Below are positions 18,075-27,393 of a stretch of DNA of 64,000 nt, in pieces (positions within the stretch are counted from its first letter, which is position 1; every line of letters starts with the position of its first letter). This DNA is from Clostridiales bacterium mt11 (lineage in GTDB: Bacteria > Bacillota > Clostridia > Tissierellales > Tepidimicrobiaceae), in contig LN874945.1 of the NCBI GenBank assembly GCA_001282665.1, forward strand, positions 293,042 to 357,041, given 5' to 3'. The position numbers and the translations under genes are program-made. The notes below the pieces were generated by a model. The model made no database searches. It worked only from the letters and a program-made list of their open reading frames with translations, and was not told the DNA's origin.

Positions 18075-19112
18075 ATGAGAAAAGGATGTCCATATGGTAC
18101 TCATAGGGTACTTGAACCAAAAGGAGTCTTACCTCAACCAGCATTAAGAATTGATAACGATATGGAGATTTACGACAATGAGATATTAATCGATGTACAA
18201 ACTTTAAACATTGACTCAGCAAGCTTTACTCAAATCAAAGAACAAGCCAATGGAGATATTGAAGAGATTAAAAAAATCATGAGAGGAATAGTAGATGAAA
18301 GGGGAAAACATCAAAATCCAGTAACAGGCTCAGGTGGAATGTTAATAGGAACTGTTGAAAAGATAGGATCAGCTTTAGAAGGAAAAACGGATTTAAAAGT
18401 AGGGGATAAATTAGCCACATTGGTATCATTATCTTTGACTCCACTTAGAATTGACGAGTTCCTAGAAGTAAGAAAAAATGTAGACCAAGTAGACATAAAA
18501 GGCAAAGCCATATTGTTTGAATCTGGTATATATGCAGTATTACCTGATGACCTACCAGAAAACTTGGCATTGTCCGTACTAGATGTAGCAGGAGCACCAG
18601 CTCAAACGGCAAAACTGGTTAAGCCAGGAGACACAGTAGTAGTCATGGGAGGAACGGGAAAATCTGGTATGCTTTGTCTATATGAAGCTAAGAAGAGAGC
18701 AGGAGTTACAGGAAAGGTTATATGTGTAGGTTCTAGAGACGAAACCATAGCTAGGGTAAAAGATGCCAACTTAGCAGATTATTACATTAAGGCAAACGCT
18801 ACCAACGCTGTAGAACTCCTTGAAAAGGTAAGTGAAGTAACCAATGGAGAAATGGCAGATGTAGTTATAAATACGGTTAATATACCAAATACGGAAATGA
18901 GCAGTATATTGATTACAAAGGATAAAGGAATAGTATATTTCTTCAGTATGGCAACAAGCTTTACAAAAGCAGCTTTAGGAGCAGAAGGAGTAGGAAAAGA
19001 CATAAATATGATAATTGGAAATGGATACACCAAAGACCATGCAGCCATAACCCTAGAACTAATGAGAGAAAGTCAAACATTGAGAAAGATTTTCGAGGAA
19101 TTGTACGCTTAA
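18075..19112 (+). CDS. kdd: L-erythro-3,5-diaminohexanoate dehydrogenase
   Basis: A 345-residue NAD-dependent dehydrogenase with the Kdd N-terminus MRKGCPYGTHRVLEPKGVLPQ and a Rossmann segment VVVMGGTGKSGMLCL. It oxidises 3,5-diaminohexanoate to 5-amino-3-oxohexanoate in anaerobic lysine fermentation, downstream of KamA and KamDE. The ATG at 18075 has AAGGGGG 8 nt before it; an in-frame start at 18045 is less likely. It is the first gene after the sigma-54 promoter, ahead of kamA. The next pathway genes, kce and kal, are not in the window. Confidence 0.93.
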   Translation: MRKGCPYGTHRVLEPKGVLPQPALRIDNDMEIYDNEILIDVQTLNIDSASFTQIKEQANGDIEEIKKIMRGIVDERGKHQNPVTGSGGMLIGTVEKIGSALEGKTDLKVGDKLATLVSLSLTPLRIDEFLEVRKNVDQVDIKGKAILFESGIYAVLPDDLPENLALSVLDVAGAPAQTAKLVKPGDTVVVMGGTGKSGMLCLYEAKKRAGVTGKVICVGSRDETIARVKDANLADYYIKANATNAVELLEKVSEVTNGEMADVVINTVNIPNTEMSSILITKDKGIVYFFSMATSFTKAALGAEGVGKDINMIIGNGYTKDHAAITLELMRESQTLRKIFEELYA

Positions 19113-19120
19113 GCTTACGC

Positions 19121-19160
19121 AATTGTGAATTGTGAATTGTGAATTGTGAGTTGTGAATTG
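19121..19160. repeat. Tandem 7-bp repeat between kdd and kamA
   Basis: Five tandem heptamers (AATTGTG, one copy AGTTGTG) followed by AATTG. A similar heptamer array with a related sequence occurs at 54331. It lies in transcribed intergenic DNA of the operon and has no evident coding role. Confidence 0.85.
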
Positions 19161-19181
19161 AAAAAAGCGGGGGGAATTTTC

Positions 19182-20450
19182 ATGAGATCCTATAAGGATA
19201 TAGAACTGTGGAAAGATGTAACTGACACCCAATGGAATGACTGGCAATGGCAAGTTAGAAATAGAATTACCGATGTAGAAACTCTAAAGAAAGTAATCAA
19301 TATTACAGAAAAAGAAGAAGAGGAAATAGGTGAAGTTTTAAAGAAGTTTAGGATGGGAATTACTCCATATTATGCTTCTCTAATGGATCCAGATGATCCA
19401 AGCTGTCCTATTAGAATGCAAGCAGTGCCAACTATAATGGAAACCCATCAGAGTGTTGCGGATATGGAAGACCCATTGGCAGAAGATGTAGATTCACCAG
19501 TACCAGGACTTACCCATAGATATCCAGATAGAGTACTATTCTTAATAACAGACCAATGCTCAATGTATTGCAGACACTGTACTAGGAGAAGATTTGCAGG
19601 GCAACATGACTCAGGAGCACCAAAGGATAGGATAGAAGCAGGAATTGAATATATAAGAAACACACCCCAAGTTAGAGATGTACTATTATCAGGTGGGGAT
19701 GCACTGCTTGTATCTGACGATAGACTGGAGTATATCATAAAAGAATTGAGAAAAATTCCTCATGTAGAGATAATCAGAATAGGCAGCCGCGTTCCTGTAG
19801 TTATGCCTATGAGGATTACCGATAATCTAGTAAATATGCTGAAAAAGTACCATCCAATATGGTTAAATACTCATTTTAATCATCCAAAGGAAATTACAGC
19901 ATACTCAAGGGAAGCTGCTAGAAAGATGGCAGACGCAGGTATCCCTTTAGGAAACCAATCTGTATTACTAAGAGGGGTTAATGATTGTCCTCATATAATG
20001 AAAGAATTGGTTCAAAAATTGGTCATGATGAGAATTAGACCATATTATATATACCAATGCGACCTGTCCATGGGAATTGAACATTTTAGGACAAAAGTAT
20101 CCAAAGGCATAGAGATAATTGAATCCTTAAGAGGACATACTTCAGGCTTCGCAGTACCTACCTTTGTAGTAGATGCACCGGGAGGCGGAGGAAAAATTCC
20201 AGTAATGCCTCAGTACTTGATAAGTCAATCTCCAACTAAAATAGTCTTGAGAAATTACGAAGGAGTTATAACCACATATACAGAGCCACAGATTTCAGAA
20301 AAGCCATGTAATTGTCCAATATGTAGGGGAGAAGGAGAAGGAATTACAACAGGTGTATCAGAACTACTCCAAGGTCCAGAGGTAAAAGCCATGGAGCCTA
20401 AAAATTTAGAAAGAAAGAATAGAGTGGTATTAGCTGAATCCCATAACTAA
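19182..20450 (+). CDS. kamA: Lysine 2,3-aminomutase
   Basis: A 422-residue radical-SAM, PLP-dependent enzyme that converts L-lysine to L-beta-lysine, the first step of lysine fermentation. The radical-SAM motif CSMYCRHC lies at about residues 125-132. The VVDAPGGGGKIP segment marks the PLP-lysine region. A C-terminal CNCPIC motif is consistent with the zinc site of clostridial KamA. The ATG at 19182 is preceded by a G-rich Shine-Dalgarno; the frame extends to 19146 inside the heptamer repeat. Length and motifs match characterised KamA proteins. Confidence 0.97.
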   Translation: MRSYKDIELWKDVTDTQWNDWQWQVRNRITDVETLKKVINITEKEEEEIGEVLKKFRMGITPYYASLMDPDDPSCPIRMQAVPTIMETHQSVADMEDPLAEDVDSPVPGLTHRYPDRVLFLITDQCSMYCRHCTRRRFAGQHDSGAPKDRIEAGIEYIRNTPQVRDVLLSGGDALLVSDDRLEYIIKELRKIPHVEIIRIGSRVPVVMPMRITDNLVNMLKKYHPIWLNTHFNHPKEITAYSREAARKMADAGIPLGNQSVLLRGVNDCPHIMKELVQKLVMMRIRPYYIYQCDLSMGIEHFRTKVSKGIEIIESLRGHTSGFAVPTFVVDAPGGGGKIPVMPQYLISQSPTKIVLRNYEGVITTYTEPQISEKPCNCPICRGEGEGITTGVSELLQGPEVKAMEPKNLERKNRVVLAESHN

Positions 20451-20480
20451 GAACACAAGGGGACGGTTCTCCTGTGTTTC
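20451..20480. repeat. Dispersed palindromic repeat of the GGGGACGGTTCTC type
   Basis: GAACACAAGG (20451-20460) and CCTGTGTTTC (20471-20480) form an imperfect dyad around GGACGGTTCT. Related GGGACA/TGTCCC elements are at 25497, 30400, 33462, 36070 and 43542. It looks like a REP-like intergenic element. Confidence 0.65.
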
Positions 20481-20507
20481 ATCCAGTGTATTAAAGGAGG
20501 CTTTATA

Positions 20508-21539
20508 GTGTTACTAAATACCGTATATGATAAATATAAAACAATATCCATAGTAGGTATGGCTAAAAATAGTGGTAAAACCGTAGCCCTAAACCATCTA
20601 ATCTCTGAGGCGATAGAGGAAGGCATTATATTAGGTATTATTTCTACTGGCAGAGATGGGGAATCCATAGATGTGGTTACTGAAACGGAAAAACCAAAGA
20701 TATTTGCTGAAATTGGCACTATAATAGCTACTACTACAGAGATGTTATCTTTAGGGGATGCAACGGTAGAGATAATATATGTGACGGACTATAGGACTCC
20801 TTTAGGAAAAATAATCATAGGTCGAGTAAAGGACAGCGGCTATATTCAAATAGCTGGTCCTCAGACTGTAAATGAAATAAAAAAAGTATCTAGCTTAATG
20901 CTAAACTTAGGAGCAGAGTTAGTGATTATAGATGGAGCCTTAGATAGAAGGTCATCAGCGGCACCTTCAATAGCTGATGCTGCAATTCTATCTACTGGGG
21001 CAGTTTTAAGTAGAGATATGGATAAGGTCATAGAAGAAACTATCCATATAGTAAATTTGTTTAATCTTCCTCCCATAGGAGATTATATAGCAAGGGAAGT
21101 CGTTGAAGAGACCATAAATAGAGGGCAAATAGCCATAATAGATAAAGACTTAAATGTTAATCCTATTGATATAAAGACAGCCTTAAATTGCGGTCATATT
21201 ATAGGGGATCACATAGAGGATAATTCCAAATATGTGGTAATCCCCGGCTCCCTTGTGAAAAATACAATAGAGGATTTAATGAATTCAACAAGAAAATATA
21301 AAAATATAGATATAGTAGTTACTGATGGAACCAAGATTTTTATCCAATCAAAGGATTGGTTGAAGTTTATGAAAAAGGGCATAGGTGTAAAGGTATTAAA
21401 TCCAATTAATTTAGTAGCTATAACTGTAAACCCCTATGCACCACAAGGCTATTATTTTGAACCTGATAATTTATTAGAAAGAATTAGATATTATATTAAA
21501 GATATTCCCATAGTAGATGTAGTTTTAGGTGGTGAGTAG
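20508..21539 (+). CDS. kamB: Lysine 5,6-aminomutase reactivase subunit KamB
   Basis: A 343-residue protein with a P-loop-like segment near its N-terminus (SIVGMAKNSGKTVALNHLI). In this position in kam operons it is known as KamB, which with KamC reactivates lysine 5,6-aminomutase by exchanging damaged cobalamin cofactor. The start is GTG with AAAGGAGG 7 nt upstream. It is followed after one nucleotide by kamC. The assignment rests on operon position plus the MutS-like partner. Confidence 0.88.
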   Translation: MLLNTVYDKYKTISIVGMAKNSGKTVALNHLISEAIEEGIILGIISTGRDGESIDVVTETEKPKIFAEIGTIIATTTEMLSLGDATVEIIYVTDYRTPLGKIIIGRVKDSGYIQIAGPQTVNEIKKVSSLMLNLGAELVIIDGALDRRSSAAPSIADAAILSTGAVLSRDMDKVIEETIHIVNLFNLPPIGDYIAREVVEETINRGQIAIIDKDLNVNPIDIKTALNCGHIIGDHIEDNSKYVVIPGSLVKNTIEDLMNSTRKYKNIDIVVTDGTKIFIQSKDWLKFMKKGIGVKVLNPINLVAITVNPYAPQGYYFEPDNLLERIRYYIKDIPIVDVVLGGE

Positions 21540-21540
21540 T

Positions 21541-23187
21541 ATGGTGTTTATGGATGGATTGACAAAGAAATCTTTAGACTTTCAATATGTACTTAATAAG
21601 ATAAATACTAAAACCCCCTATGGAAAGATGTACAAGGATAAGATGAGGGCCTTTACTATAGGAGAAGAAGAAAAGCTTATGGAGGAATTGGAAAAGGTAG
21701 AACGCTACATGGACCATGCTAAAGATGGGTATCTAATGAAAGAAATTGAAAACATACTCTATCATATAAAGGATTTGAGATCCTCCATAAAGAGGGCAAG
21801 AGATGGAGGTATACTTTCAGAAGTAGAACTGTTCGAGATAAAAAATTTCCTATATTTAATCGATGATTTATATAATCTATTGGATAAACACCATATTCCT
21901 CTATGGAGTGATACGGAAGTCTCACCTATGAAAAATTTGGAGAAGCTCCTAGATCCTGAAGCTACAGGGATTTCTACATTTTATATATATGACTCTTATT
22001 CTGACGAATTAAAGGGAATTAGAGAGAGCAAAAGGGAAGTAGAAAGGGAAATAAAAAGGGATAAAAAGCATCTAAAGAAGATAATAGAAGAAGAGCTAAA
22101 TGTACGATTAAGACCTGACGGAAACCTAGTAGTTTCTAAAGATGATAGAGAGCTAATAGAATTAATTGAATCATCAAGTCATTTAACATATGTTTCGGAG
22201 ACATATCTAAATATTAAATATTCAATAAAACCAACAAGTAAAATGGCTCTGTTGGAAAGACGCTATTTTATCTTAAAAGACCAGGAGGAAAAAGAAGAAA
22301 ATCGGATAAAGGAATTTCTTTCTAAAGAAATAGGTAAAAACTCTAAAGGCATATTTAAAAATATGGCTAGTATCGGGAAGATAGACTTCATATTGGGGAA
22401 GGCCAATTTTGCCATAGATATGAATGGAGTTAAACCACAGATTACTAAGAACCACAGTATCACCATAATAGAAGGAAGGCATCCAAAAGTAGAAGAATAC
22501 TTAAACCTAAAGGGTTTAAAATTTACACCTATTTCTTTGGAATTGAAAGAGGGAGTAACCTGTATTACGGGGGCAAACATGGGAGGTAAAACTGTTAGCT
22601 TAAAGTTATTAGGATTATTAACGGCTATGGCTCAACATGGATTAATGGTTCCGGCTAAAGAGATGAGTTTGGGACTCAATCAATTTATCAAATCCTCTAT
22701 AGGAGATTTACAGTCTACAGATAAGGGCTTGTCTACCTTTGGAGGAGAAATAGAACTAATCCAAGAAGCAGTAGCAAAATCTAACGACAAAGGTTTAATC
22801 TTAATAGATGAATTGGCTAGAGGTACCAATCCAGAAGAGGGATATGCTATCTCTAAGGCGGTAGTAGAGTATTTAAAGGGAAAAAAATCCATTACCTTGT
22901 TAACTACCCATTATGACAATATTGGTAATACAGAGGGAGTAGAGCATCTTCAGGTGATAGGCCTATCTAAAACGGATTTTGAAGAATTAGACAGACAATT
23001 TAACATGAGGGATGAGGACAAAATAGAGATAATAAATAGATATATGGATTATCGTTTAAAGAAGGTAGAAAATCAGGGTGAGCCTCCTAAAGAGGCATTA
23101 AACATAGCTAAGATGATAGGTCTTGACAGGGAGATAATCGATTTAGCGGAGAAATATTTGAACAGAAAGGGTGAGACTTTTGAGTAA
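21541..23187 (+). CDS. kamC: Lysine 5,6-aminomutase reactivase subunit KamC (MutS-like ATPase)
   Basis: A 548-residue MutS-family ATPase. A helical central region is followed by a Walker A (TGANMGGKTVSLK), a GDLQSTDKGLSTFGGE segment, and a Walker B (LILIDELARGTNPEEG). MutS-like proteins in kam and ornithine-aminomutase operons help recycle cobalamin-dependent aminomutases rather than repair DNA. The ATG at 21541 immediately follows the kamB stop and has GGTGAG upstream. It overlaps kamD by a few codons, indicating translational coupling. Confidence 0.9.
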   Translation: MVFMDGLTKKSLDFQYVLNKINTKTPYGKMYKDKMRAFTIGEEEKLMEELEKVERYMDHAKDGYLMKEIENILYHIKDLRSSIKRARDGGILSEVELFEIKNFLYLIDDLYNLLDKHHIPLWSDTEVSPMKNLEKLLDPEATGISTFYIYDSYSDELKGIRESKREVEREIKRDKKHLKKIIEEELNVRLRPDGNLVVSKDDRELIELIESSSHLTYVSETYLNIKYSIKPTSKMALLERRYFILKDQEEKEENRIKEFLSKEIGKNSKGIFKNMASIGKIDFILGKANFAIDMNGVKPQITKNHSITIIEGRHPKVEEYLNLKGLKFTPISLELKEGVTCITGANMGGKTVSLKLLGLLTAMAQHGLMVPAKEMSLGLNQFIKSSIGDLQSTDKGLSTFGGEIELIQEAVAKSNDKGLILIDELARGTNPEEGYAISKAVVEYLKGKKSITLLTTHYDNIGNTEGVEHLQVIGLSKTDFEELDRQFNMRDEDKIEIINRYMDYRLKKVENQGEPPKEALNIAKMIGLDREIIDLAEKYLNRKGETFE

Positions 23188-24733
23188 ATTAAATCTTGAT
23201 AAAAATCTAATAGACAGTTCACGAAATGCGGCCAAATTAATAGCTGAAGATATACAAAACTTTATAGATGACCACACTACTACCTCTACTGAGAGAACCG
23301 TTGCAAGATTACTAGGTGTAGACGGTGTAGACGAAATAGATAGACCTTTGCCAAATGTTGTAATAGATAATATTGTAGAAGGCGGAGGACTAGGACAGGG
23401 AGCTGCCTATTGGATAGGTAATGCCGTAGTTCAAACGGGAGATACCCCCCAAAAGATAGCTGAAAAGATATCCAGAGGAGAAGTGGATATCACCCATTTG
23501 CCAGCTGCAAAGGAAGAAAAGATACAGGATACTATATTTGAGATGGCAGAAGAAACTGTAAGTAGAATAAAACAAAATAGAGACAAAAGGTCTGAATTAA
23601 TAGATACCTTGGGAGAAGGGAAAAAACCATATATATATGTAATAGTAGCCACTGGCAATATTTATGAGGATATAGTTCAAGCTCAGGCAGCAGCTCGTCA
23701 AGGAGCTGATGTAATAGCGGTAATTAGAACTACAGGTCAATCCTTACTAGACTATGTACCCTATGGTGCTACGACGGAAGGATTTGGTGGAACCTATGCT
23801 ACCCAAGAAAACTTTAAACTAATGAGAAAAGCCTTAGACGAAGTTGGAGAAGATATAGGTCGCTATATTAGACTTTGCAACTACTGTTCAGGCTTATGTA
23901 TGCCAGAGATAGCTGCTATGGGAGCTTTAGAAAGGTTGGATATGATGTTAAACGATGCCCTATACGGCATATTGTTTAGAGATATAAATATGCAGAGAAC
24001 TTTAATTGACCAATATTTCTCTAGGGTAATCAATGGATATGCAGGGATAATCATAAATACAGGGGAGGACAACTATCTTACTACAGACGATGCAGTAGAA
24101 GCAGCTCATACCGTATTGGCCTCTCAGTTTATAAATGAACAATTTGCACTAAAGGCAGGAATTCCTGAAGAACAAATGGGATTAGGTCATGCCTTTGAAA
24201 TGGACCCATCTTTAGAAAATGGATTCCTATATGAATTAGCCCAAGCACAGATGGCAAGGGAGATATTCCCCAATGCTCCCCTAAAATACATGCCTCCAAC
24301 TAAATATATGACTGGTAATATATTTAAAGGGCATATACAAGATGCACTATTCAATATGATATCCATAATGACAGGGCAGGGTATTCAGTTACTGGGAATG
24401 TTAACGGAAGCTATCCATACCCCTCATCTCCATGATAGATATCTATCCATAGAAAATGCCCAATATATATTCAACAACGCTAGGGATTTAGGAAATGAAA
24501 TAAGCTTCAAAGAAGGGGGCATCATTCAAAATAGAGCAGCAGAAGTTTTAAAAAATGCTGAAGAGCTGCTTAACCAAATAGCAGGAGAAGGACTATTCCA
24601 AACGATAGAGTATGGTAAATTTGGTGGAGTGAAGAGGTCAAGGACTGGTGGTAAAGGATTAAATGGAGTGGCAAAAAAAGCAGAGGGATACTTTAACCCA
24701 TTCATCCAATTGATGGTTGGAGGTGGTAGATAA
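23180..24733 (+). CDS. kamD: D-lysine / L-beta-lysine 5,6-aminomutase alpha subunit
   Basis: The large catalytic subunit (about 517 residues) of the adenosylcobalamin- and PLP-dependent 5,6-aminomutase, which moves the terminal amino group of beta-lysine to give 3,5-diaminohexanoate. It is highly conserved, with hallmark stretches such as VIRTTGQSLLDYVPYGATTEG, LCNYCSGLCMPEIAAMG and MTGNIFKGHIQDALFNM. The likely start is TTG at 23180 (SKLNLDKNL); GTG 23171 is the alternative. It overlaps the end of kamC, and its stop overlaps the kamE start (TAATG). Confidence 0.96.
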   Translation: MSKLNLDKNLIDSSRNAAKLIAEDIQNFIDDHTTTSTERTVARLLGVDGVDEIDRPLPNVVIDNIVEGGGLGQGAAYWIGNAVVQTGDTPQKIAEKISRGEVDITHLPAAKEEKIQDTIFEMAEETVSRIKQNRDKRSELIDTLGEGKKPYIYVIVATGNIYEDIVQAQAAARQGADVIAVIRTTGQSLLDYVPYGATTEGFGGTYATQENFKLMRKALDEVGEDIGRYIRLCNYCSGLCMPEIAAMGALERLDMMLNDALYGILFRDINMQRTLIDQYFSRVINGYAGIIINTGEDNYLTTDDAVEAAHTVLASQFINEQFALKAGIPEEQMGLGHAFEMDPSLENGFLYELAQAQMAREIFPNAPLKYMPPTKYMTGNIFKGHIQDALFNMISIMTGQGIQLLGMLTEAIHTPHLHDRYLSIENAQYIFNNARDLGNEISFKEGGIIQNRAAEVLKNAEELLNQIAGEGLFQTIEYGKFGGVKRSRTGGKGLNGVAKKAEGYFNPFIQLMVGGGR

Positions 24734-25494
24734 TGACTGAAATTGCAAAGGTTGATTTGACTAAAGTTAAACCCTACGGAGATACGTTAAATGACGGTAT
24801 GGTTCAAATTAGTTTCACCTTGCCTATACCTTATGGTGATGAAACAGCTGAGGCAGCCCGTCAATTAGCCAAAAAGATGGGATTAGAAGAGCCTTCTGTA
24901 GTATATTCTAAGGATTTAGGTGTAGGATATACCTACCTTATACTTTATGGTAAATGTATTCATACGGTGGACTATTCTAAAATAGAGGTGCCAAAAGTAG
25001 ATGTAGAGGTAATGAGCAAAGAAGAAGTAGAGGAATATATAAGGGTGTATATTAAAAGGGATGTAGTCATAGTAGGGGCATGTACTGGTACCGATGCCCA
25101 TACTGTAGGCATAGATGCTATAATGAATATGAAAGGCTATGCAGGACATTTTGGGTTAGAAAGATATGAGGGAATCGAAGCTTATAATCTAGGCAGTCAA
25201 GTTCCTAACGAAGAGCTAGTGGCAAAAGCCATAGAATTAAATGCCGATGCTATATTGGTATCCCAAGTGGTAACCCAGAAGGACGTTCACATTCCAAATT
25301 TAACCCAATTAGTAGAGCTGTTAGAAGCAGAAGGCATTAGGGATAAAGTAATTCTCGCCTGTGGAGGACCACGAATCTCCCATGAACTAGCAAAGGAACT
25401 AGGCTATGATGCAGGCTTTGGCACAGGCTCTTTTGCAGAAGATGTAGCAAGCTTTACGGTAACTGAAATGGTAAATAGAAAATTAGTGGGATAA
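24733..25494 (+). CDS. kamE: Lysine 5,6-aminomutase beta subunit (B12-binding)
   Basis: A 253-residue cobalamin-binding subunit. The DxHxxG motif is DAHTVG, with axial ligand His123. Lys134 lies 11 residues later (NMK), the same spacing as between the axial His and the PLP-anchoring Lys in characterised KamE. It forms the 5,6-aminomutase with KamD. It is the last gene of the operon visible here; a GGGACA/TGTCCC hairpin follows directly. Confidence 0.96.
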   Translation: MTEIAKVDLTKVKPYGDTLNDGMVQISFTLPIPYGDETAEAARQLAKKMGLEEPSVVYSKDLGVGYTYLILYGKCIHTVDYSKIEVPKVDVEVMSKEEVEEYIRVYIKRDVVIVGACTGTDAHTVGIDAIMNMKGYAGHFGLERYEGIEAYNLGSQVPNEELVAKAIELNADAILVSQVVTQKDVHIPNLTQLVELLEAEGIRDKVILACGGPRISHELAKELGYDAGFGTGSFAEDVASFTVTEMVNRKLVG

Positions 25495-25496
25495 TA

Positions 25497-25515
25497 GGGA
25501 CAGATTTTTTGTCCC
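25497..25515. repeat. GGGACA/TGTCCC inverted repeat, possible operon terminator
   Basis: GGGACAGATTTTTTGTCCC, followed by a T-rich tail (ATTTTTG), begins 2 nt after the kamE stop. It belongs to the dispersed palindrome family and may end the kam transcript. Confidence 0.65.
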
Positions 25516-25975
25516 ATTTTTGTTTTTCATAACCTTAAGATAATTTTAAATTTTATGATGTTTAGGATATGGGCTTATAGTTTGTTTTCCAAAATCTCAT
25601 GAGAGCGTTATAAAATGCAGATTTATAGTAAATGTTATTTAATCTAATGTAAAACCAAATGATTACAGTGGCTATATTAAGCTATTGTGGTGTGGGGATA
25701 TTTCCCATACTTACAACCTACCATGAAAATGGTAGGTTGTTTTATTTTCCATCTATACAATATGAGAGAGTTTTTCCTAATAAAGGTTAGAATAAACAAG
25801 AAAAGCTTTCATTAAGGAATTTTGTTGTATAAATACATTAAAAAAACCATTGTTTTTGTAGAAAAGTGCAAAGCTACAAAAACTCACTTAAATCTCTAAA
25901 ATACTCACAAGTTTTATTTAAGAAAATTGTAGTAATATAAACATGAAGATAATAAATATGCAGGAGGGAATAAGC
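25516..25975 (+). other. 460-nt non-coding leader with terminator (25713-25748)
   Basis: No protein-coding frame is convincing here. The stretch contains a 7-bp hairpin around 25690-25710 (GTGTGGG paired with CCCATAC). A clean intrinsic terminator follows: a 12-bp stem 25713-25724 with 25729-25740, a GAAA loop, and a T-rich tail to 25748. About 230 nt of AT-rich DNA then runs to the DUF5058 gene. The terminator may end kam read-through or act as an attenuator for the downstream transporter operon. I recognise no riboswitch consensus in it. Confidence 0.55.
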
Positions 25976-26674
25976 ATGAAAGAATATTTAAAAGTAGCAA
26001 ATGATCCAATTCTTTGGCTAATGTGTTTACCAGTAGTAATTATGGTAGCAATTCAAGCAATTATATTTTCTAAAAGAGCATTTATAGCTGCAAAGTCAGT
26101 AGAGCTTACAAAGCAAGAATGTAAAGATGCCTTTAGGGTTGGAGCAGTATCAGCAATAGGACCTGCCGTAGCGGTGTTTGTTGTAATGCTTGGTATGATG
26201 GCAGTAGTAGGAGGACCTATGACTTGGTTAAGATTATCCGTAATAGGATCTGCACCTACAGAGTTGGCAGCTTCAACAATGGGAGCAAAAGCTATGGGAG
26301 TTGAATTCGGTGGAGAAGGTTATGGAGTCTTAGAATATGCTAACTCCGTTTGGGCAATGAGCTTAAATGGTATTGGCTGGCTTGTATTTGCAGGTTTATT
26401 TACCCATAAGTTAGATGGAATAAGAAACAAGTTTGCAAAAGGAGATACAAAGCTTTTAGGAGAAGTAGGCGGAGCTGCAATGCTAGGTGCTATGGCATAT
26501 CTACTAGGAGGTCACTTGTTAGCAGGTGGAGGAAGATTAGTAGCAGCAGTAGCAGCAGGGGTAGCTATGATACTTTTAGGAAAATTATCAGAAAAACTTC
26601 CTAAGCTTGTGGAATATAATTTAGGAATTGCAATGATCGTTGGTATGATAGCCGGCGTTATATACATGGGATAA
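25976..26674 (+). CDS. DUF5058 family membrane protein (putative transporter subunit)
   Basis: A 232-residue integral membrane protein with about six hydrophobic segments, including one after WLMCLPVVIMVAIQAIIF and a glycine/alanine-rich core (GGAAMLGAMAYLLGGHLLAG). It resembles the DUF5058 family, of unknown function, often found with a second small membrane protein and an M20 peptidase, as here. AGGAGGG 7 nt before the ATG at 25976 supports that start over 25943. By context it probably forms a transporter for peptides or acylated amino acids. That role is inference. Confidence 0.75.
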   Translation: MKEYLKVANDPILWLMCLPVVIMVAIQAIIFSKRAFIAAKSVELTKQECKDAFRVGAVSAIGPAVAVFVVMLGMMAVVGGPMTWLRLSVIGSAPTELAASTMGAKAMGVEFGGEGYGVLEYANSVWAMSLNGIGWLVFAGLFTHKLDGIRNKFAKGDTKLLGEVGGAAMLGAMAYLLGGHLLAGGGRLVAAVAAGVAMILLGKLSEKLPKLVEYNLGIAMIVGMIAGVIYMG

Positions 26675-26688
26675 CAGGAGGGATAAAA

Positions 26689-27360
26689 ATGGATGATAAT
26701 ATGAATAAAGCTTATTATGAAGACTTTACCAAACCGATTATAAAAACAGGAAGGTGGACATTGTTTGCGGCAGTAGCTTTATCTTTTCTTCCACCAATTT
26801 ACTTGTGGATTAGATATGGAGCATTACCACCAATTAAGTCAATACTTACAGGTTGGTTTTTAATAGCATCAATTTATGGAAGTTATTATGTTGTTGAACC
26901 TATATCCTATTTCCCAGTTTTGGGAGTAGCAGGAACCTATATGGTATGTTTAGCAGGAAATATAGGTAACATGAGGGTTCCCTGTGCAGCAGTTGCTCAG
27001 GAAGCATTAAAAGTAGAACCGGGTACTAAGAAAGCAGAATTAGTAGCTACTTTAGGAATTGCAGGATCTATTATCACAAATCTAATAGTAGTTACAATAG
27101 CGGCTGTAGCAGGAAAACAATTAATGGAGATATTTCCTCCAGTTGTAATCAACGCATTTGATTTTGTGTTACCAGCAATATTTGGTTCTATGTTTGCTAT
27201 GTTCGCTGTAAAATATCCAAAGTATGGTGCATTTGCATTAGGTTTAACACTATTCCTTTTAGGAGTTGTAAAGGTATTGCCAGTATGGCTTTTAATTCCT
27301 ACATGTGTATTCAGTACAATACTATTTGCAACAAAATCATATAAGAGGAAAAGCAATTAG
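26689..27360 (+). CDS. Small membrane protein, partner of DUF5058 protein
   Basis: A 223-residue membrane protein with about six predicted transmembrane helices. It includes a conserved-looking GNIGNMRVPCAAVAQEA segment between helices and ends in a basic tail. It starts 14 nt after the DUF5058 gene with AGGAGG upstream, so the two are probably two halves of one membrane complex. I do not recognise a characterised family. Similar proteins are sometimes labelled small-conductance mechanosensitive channel, a label I would not rely on. Confidence 0.7.
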   Translation: MDDNMNKAYYEDFTKPIIKTGRWTLFAAVALSFLPPIYLWIRYGALPPIKSILTGWFLIASIYGSYYVVEPISYFPVLGVAGTYMVCLAGNIGNMRVPCAAVAQEALKVEPGTKKAELVATLGIAGSIITNLIVVTIAAVAGKQLMEIFPPVVINAFDFVLPAIFGSMFAMFAVKYPKYGAFALGLTLFLLGVVKVLPVWLLIPTCVFSTILFATKSYKRKSN

Positions 27361-27393
27361 CAATAATTAGCAATAAAATAGGGGGAAAAGAAG

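Noticed and set aside
19121..19160. CRISPR-like array
   Set aside because: The units are only 7 bp with no spacers; no cas gene is present.
21541..23187. DNA mismatch repair MutS2 assignment for KamC
   Set aside because: The ATPase domain is MutS-like, but there is no Smr domain and the gene is embedded in a kam operon, where it is the aminomutase reactivase.
25516..25975. Lysine riboswitch or T-box in the leader
   Set aside because: None of the conserved core sequences of the lysine riboswitch or T-box could be found by reading either strand.
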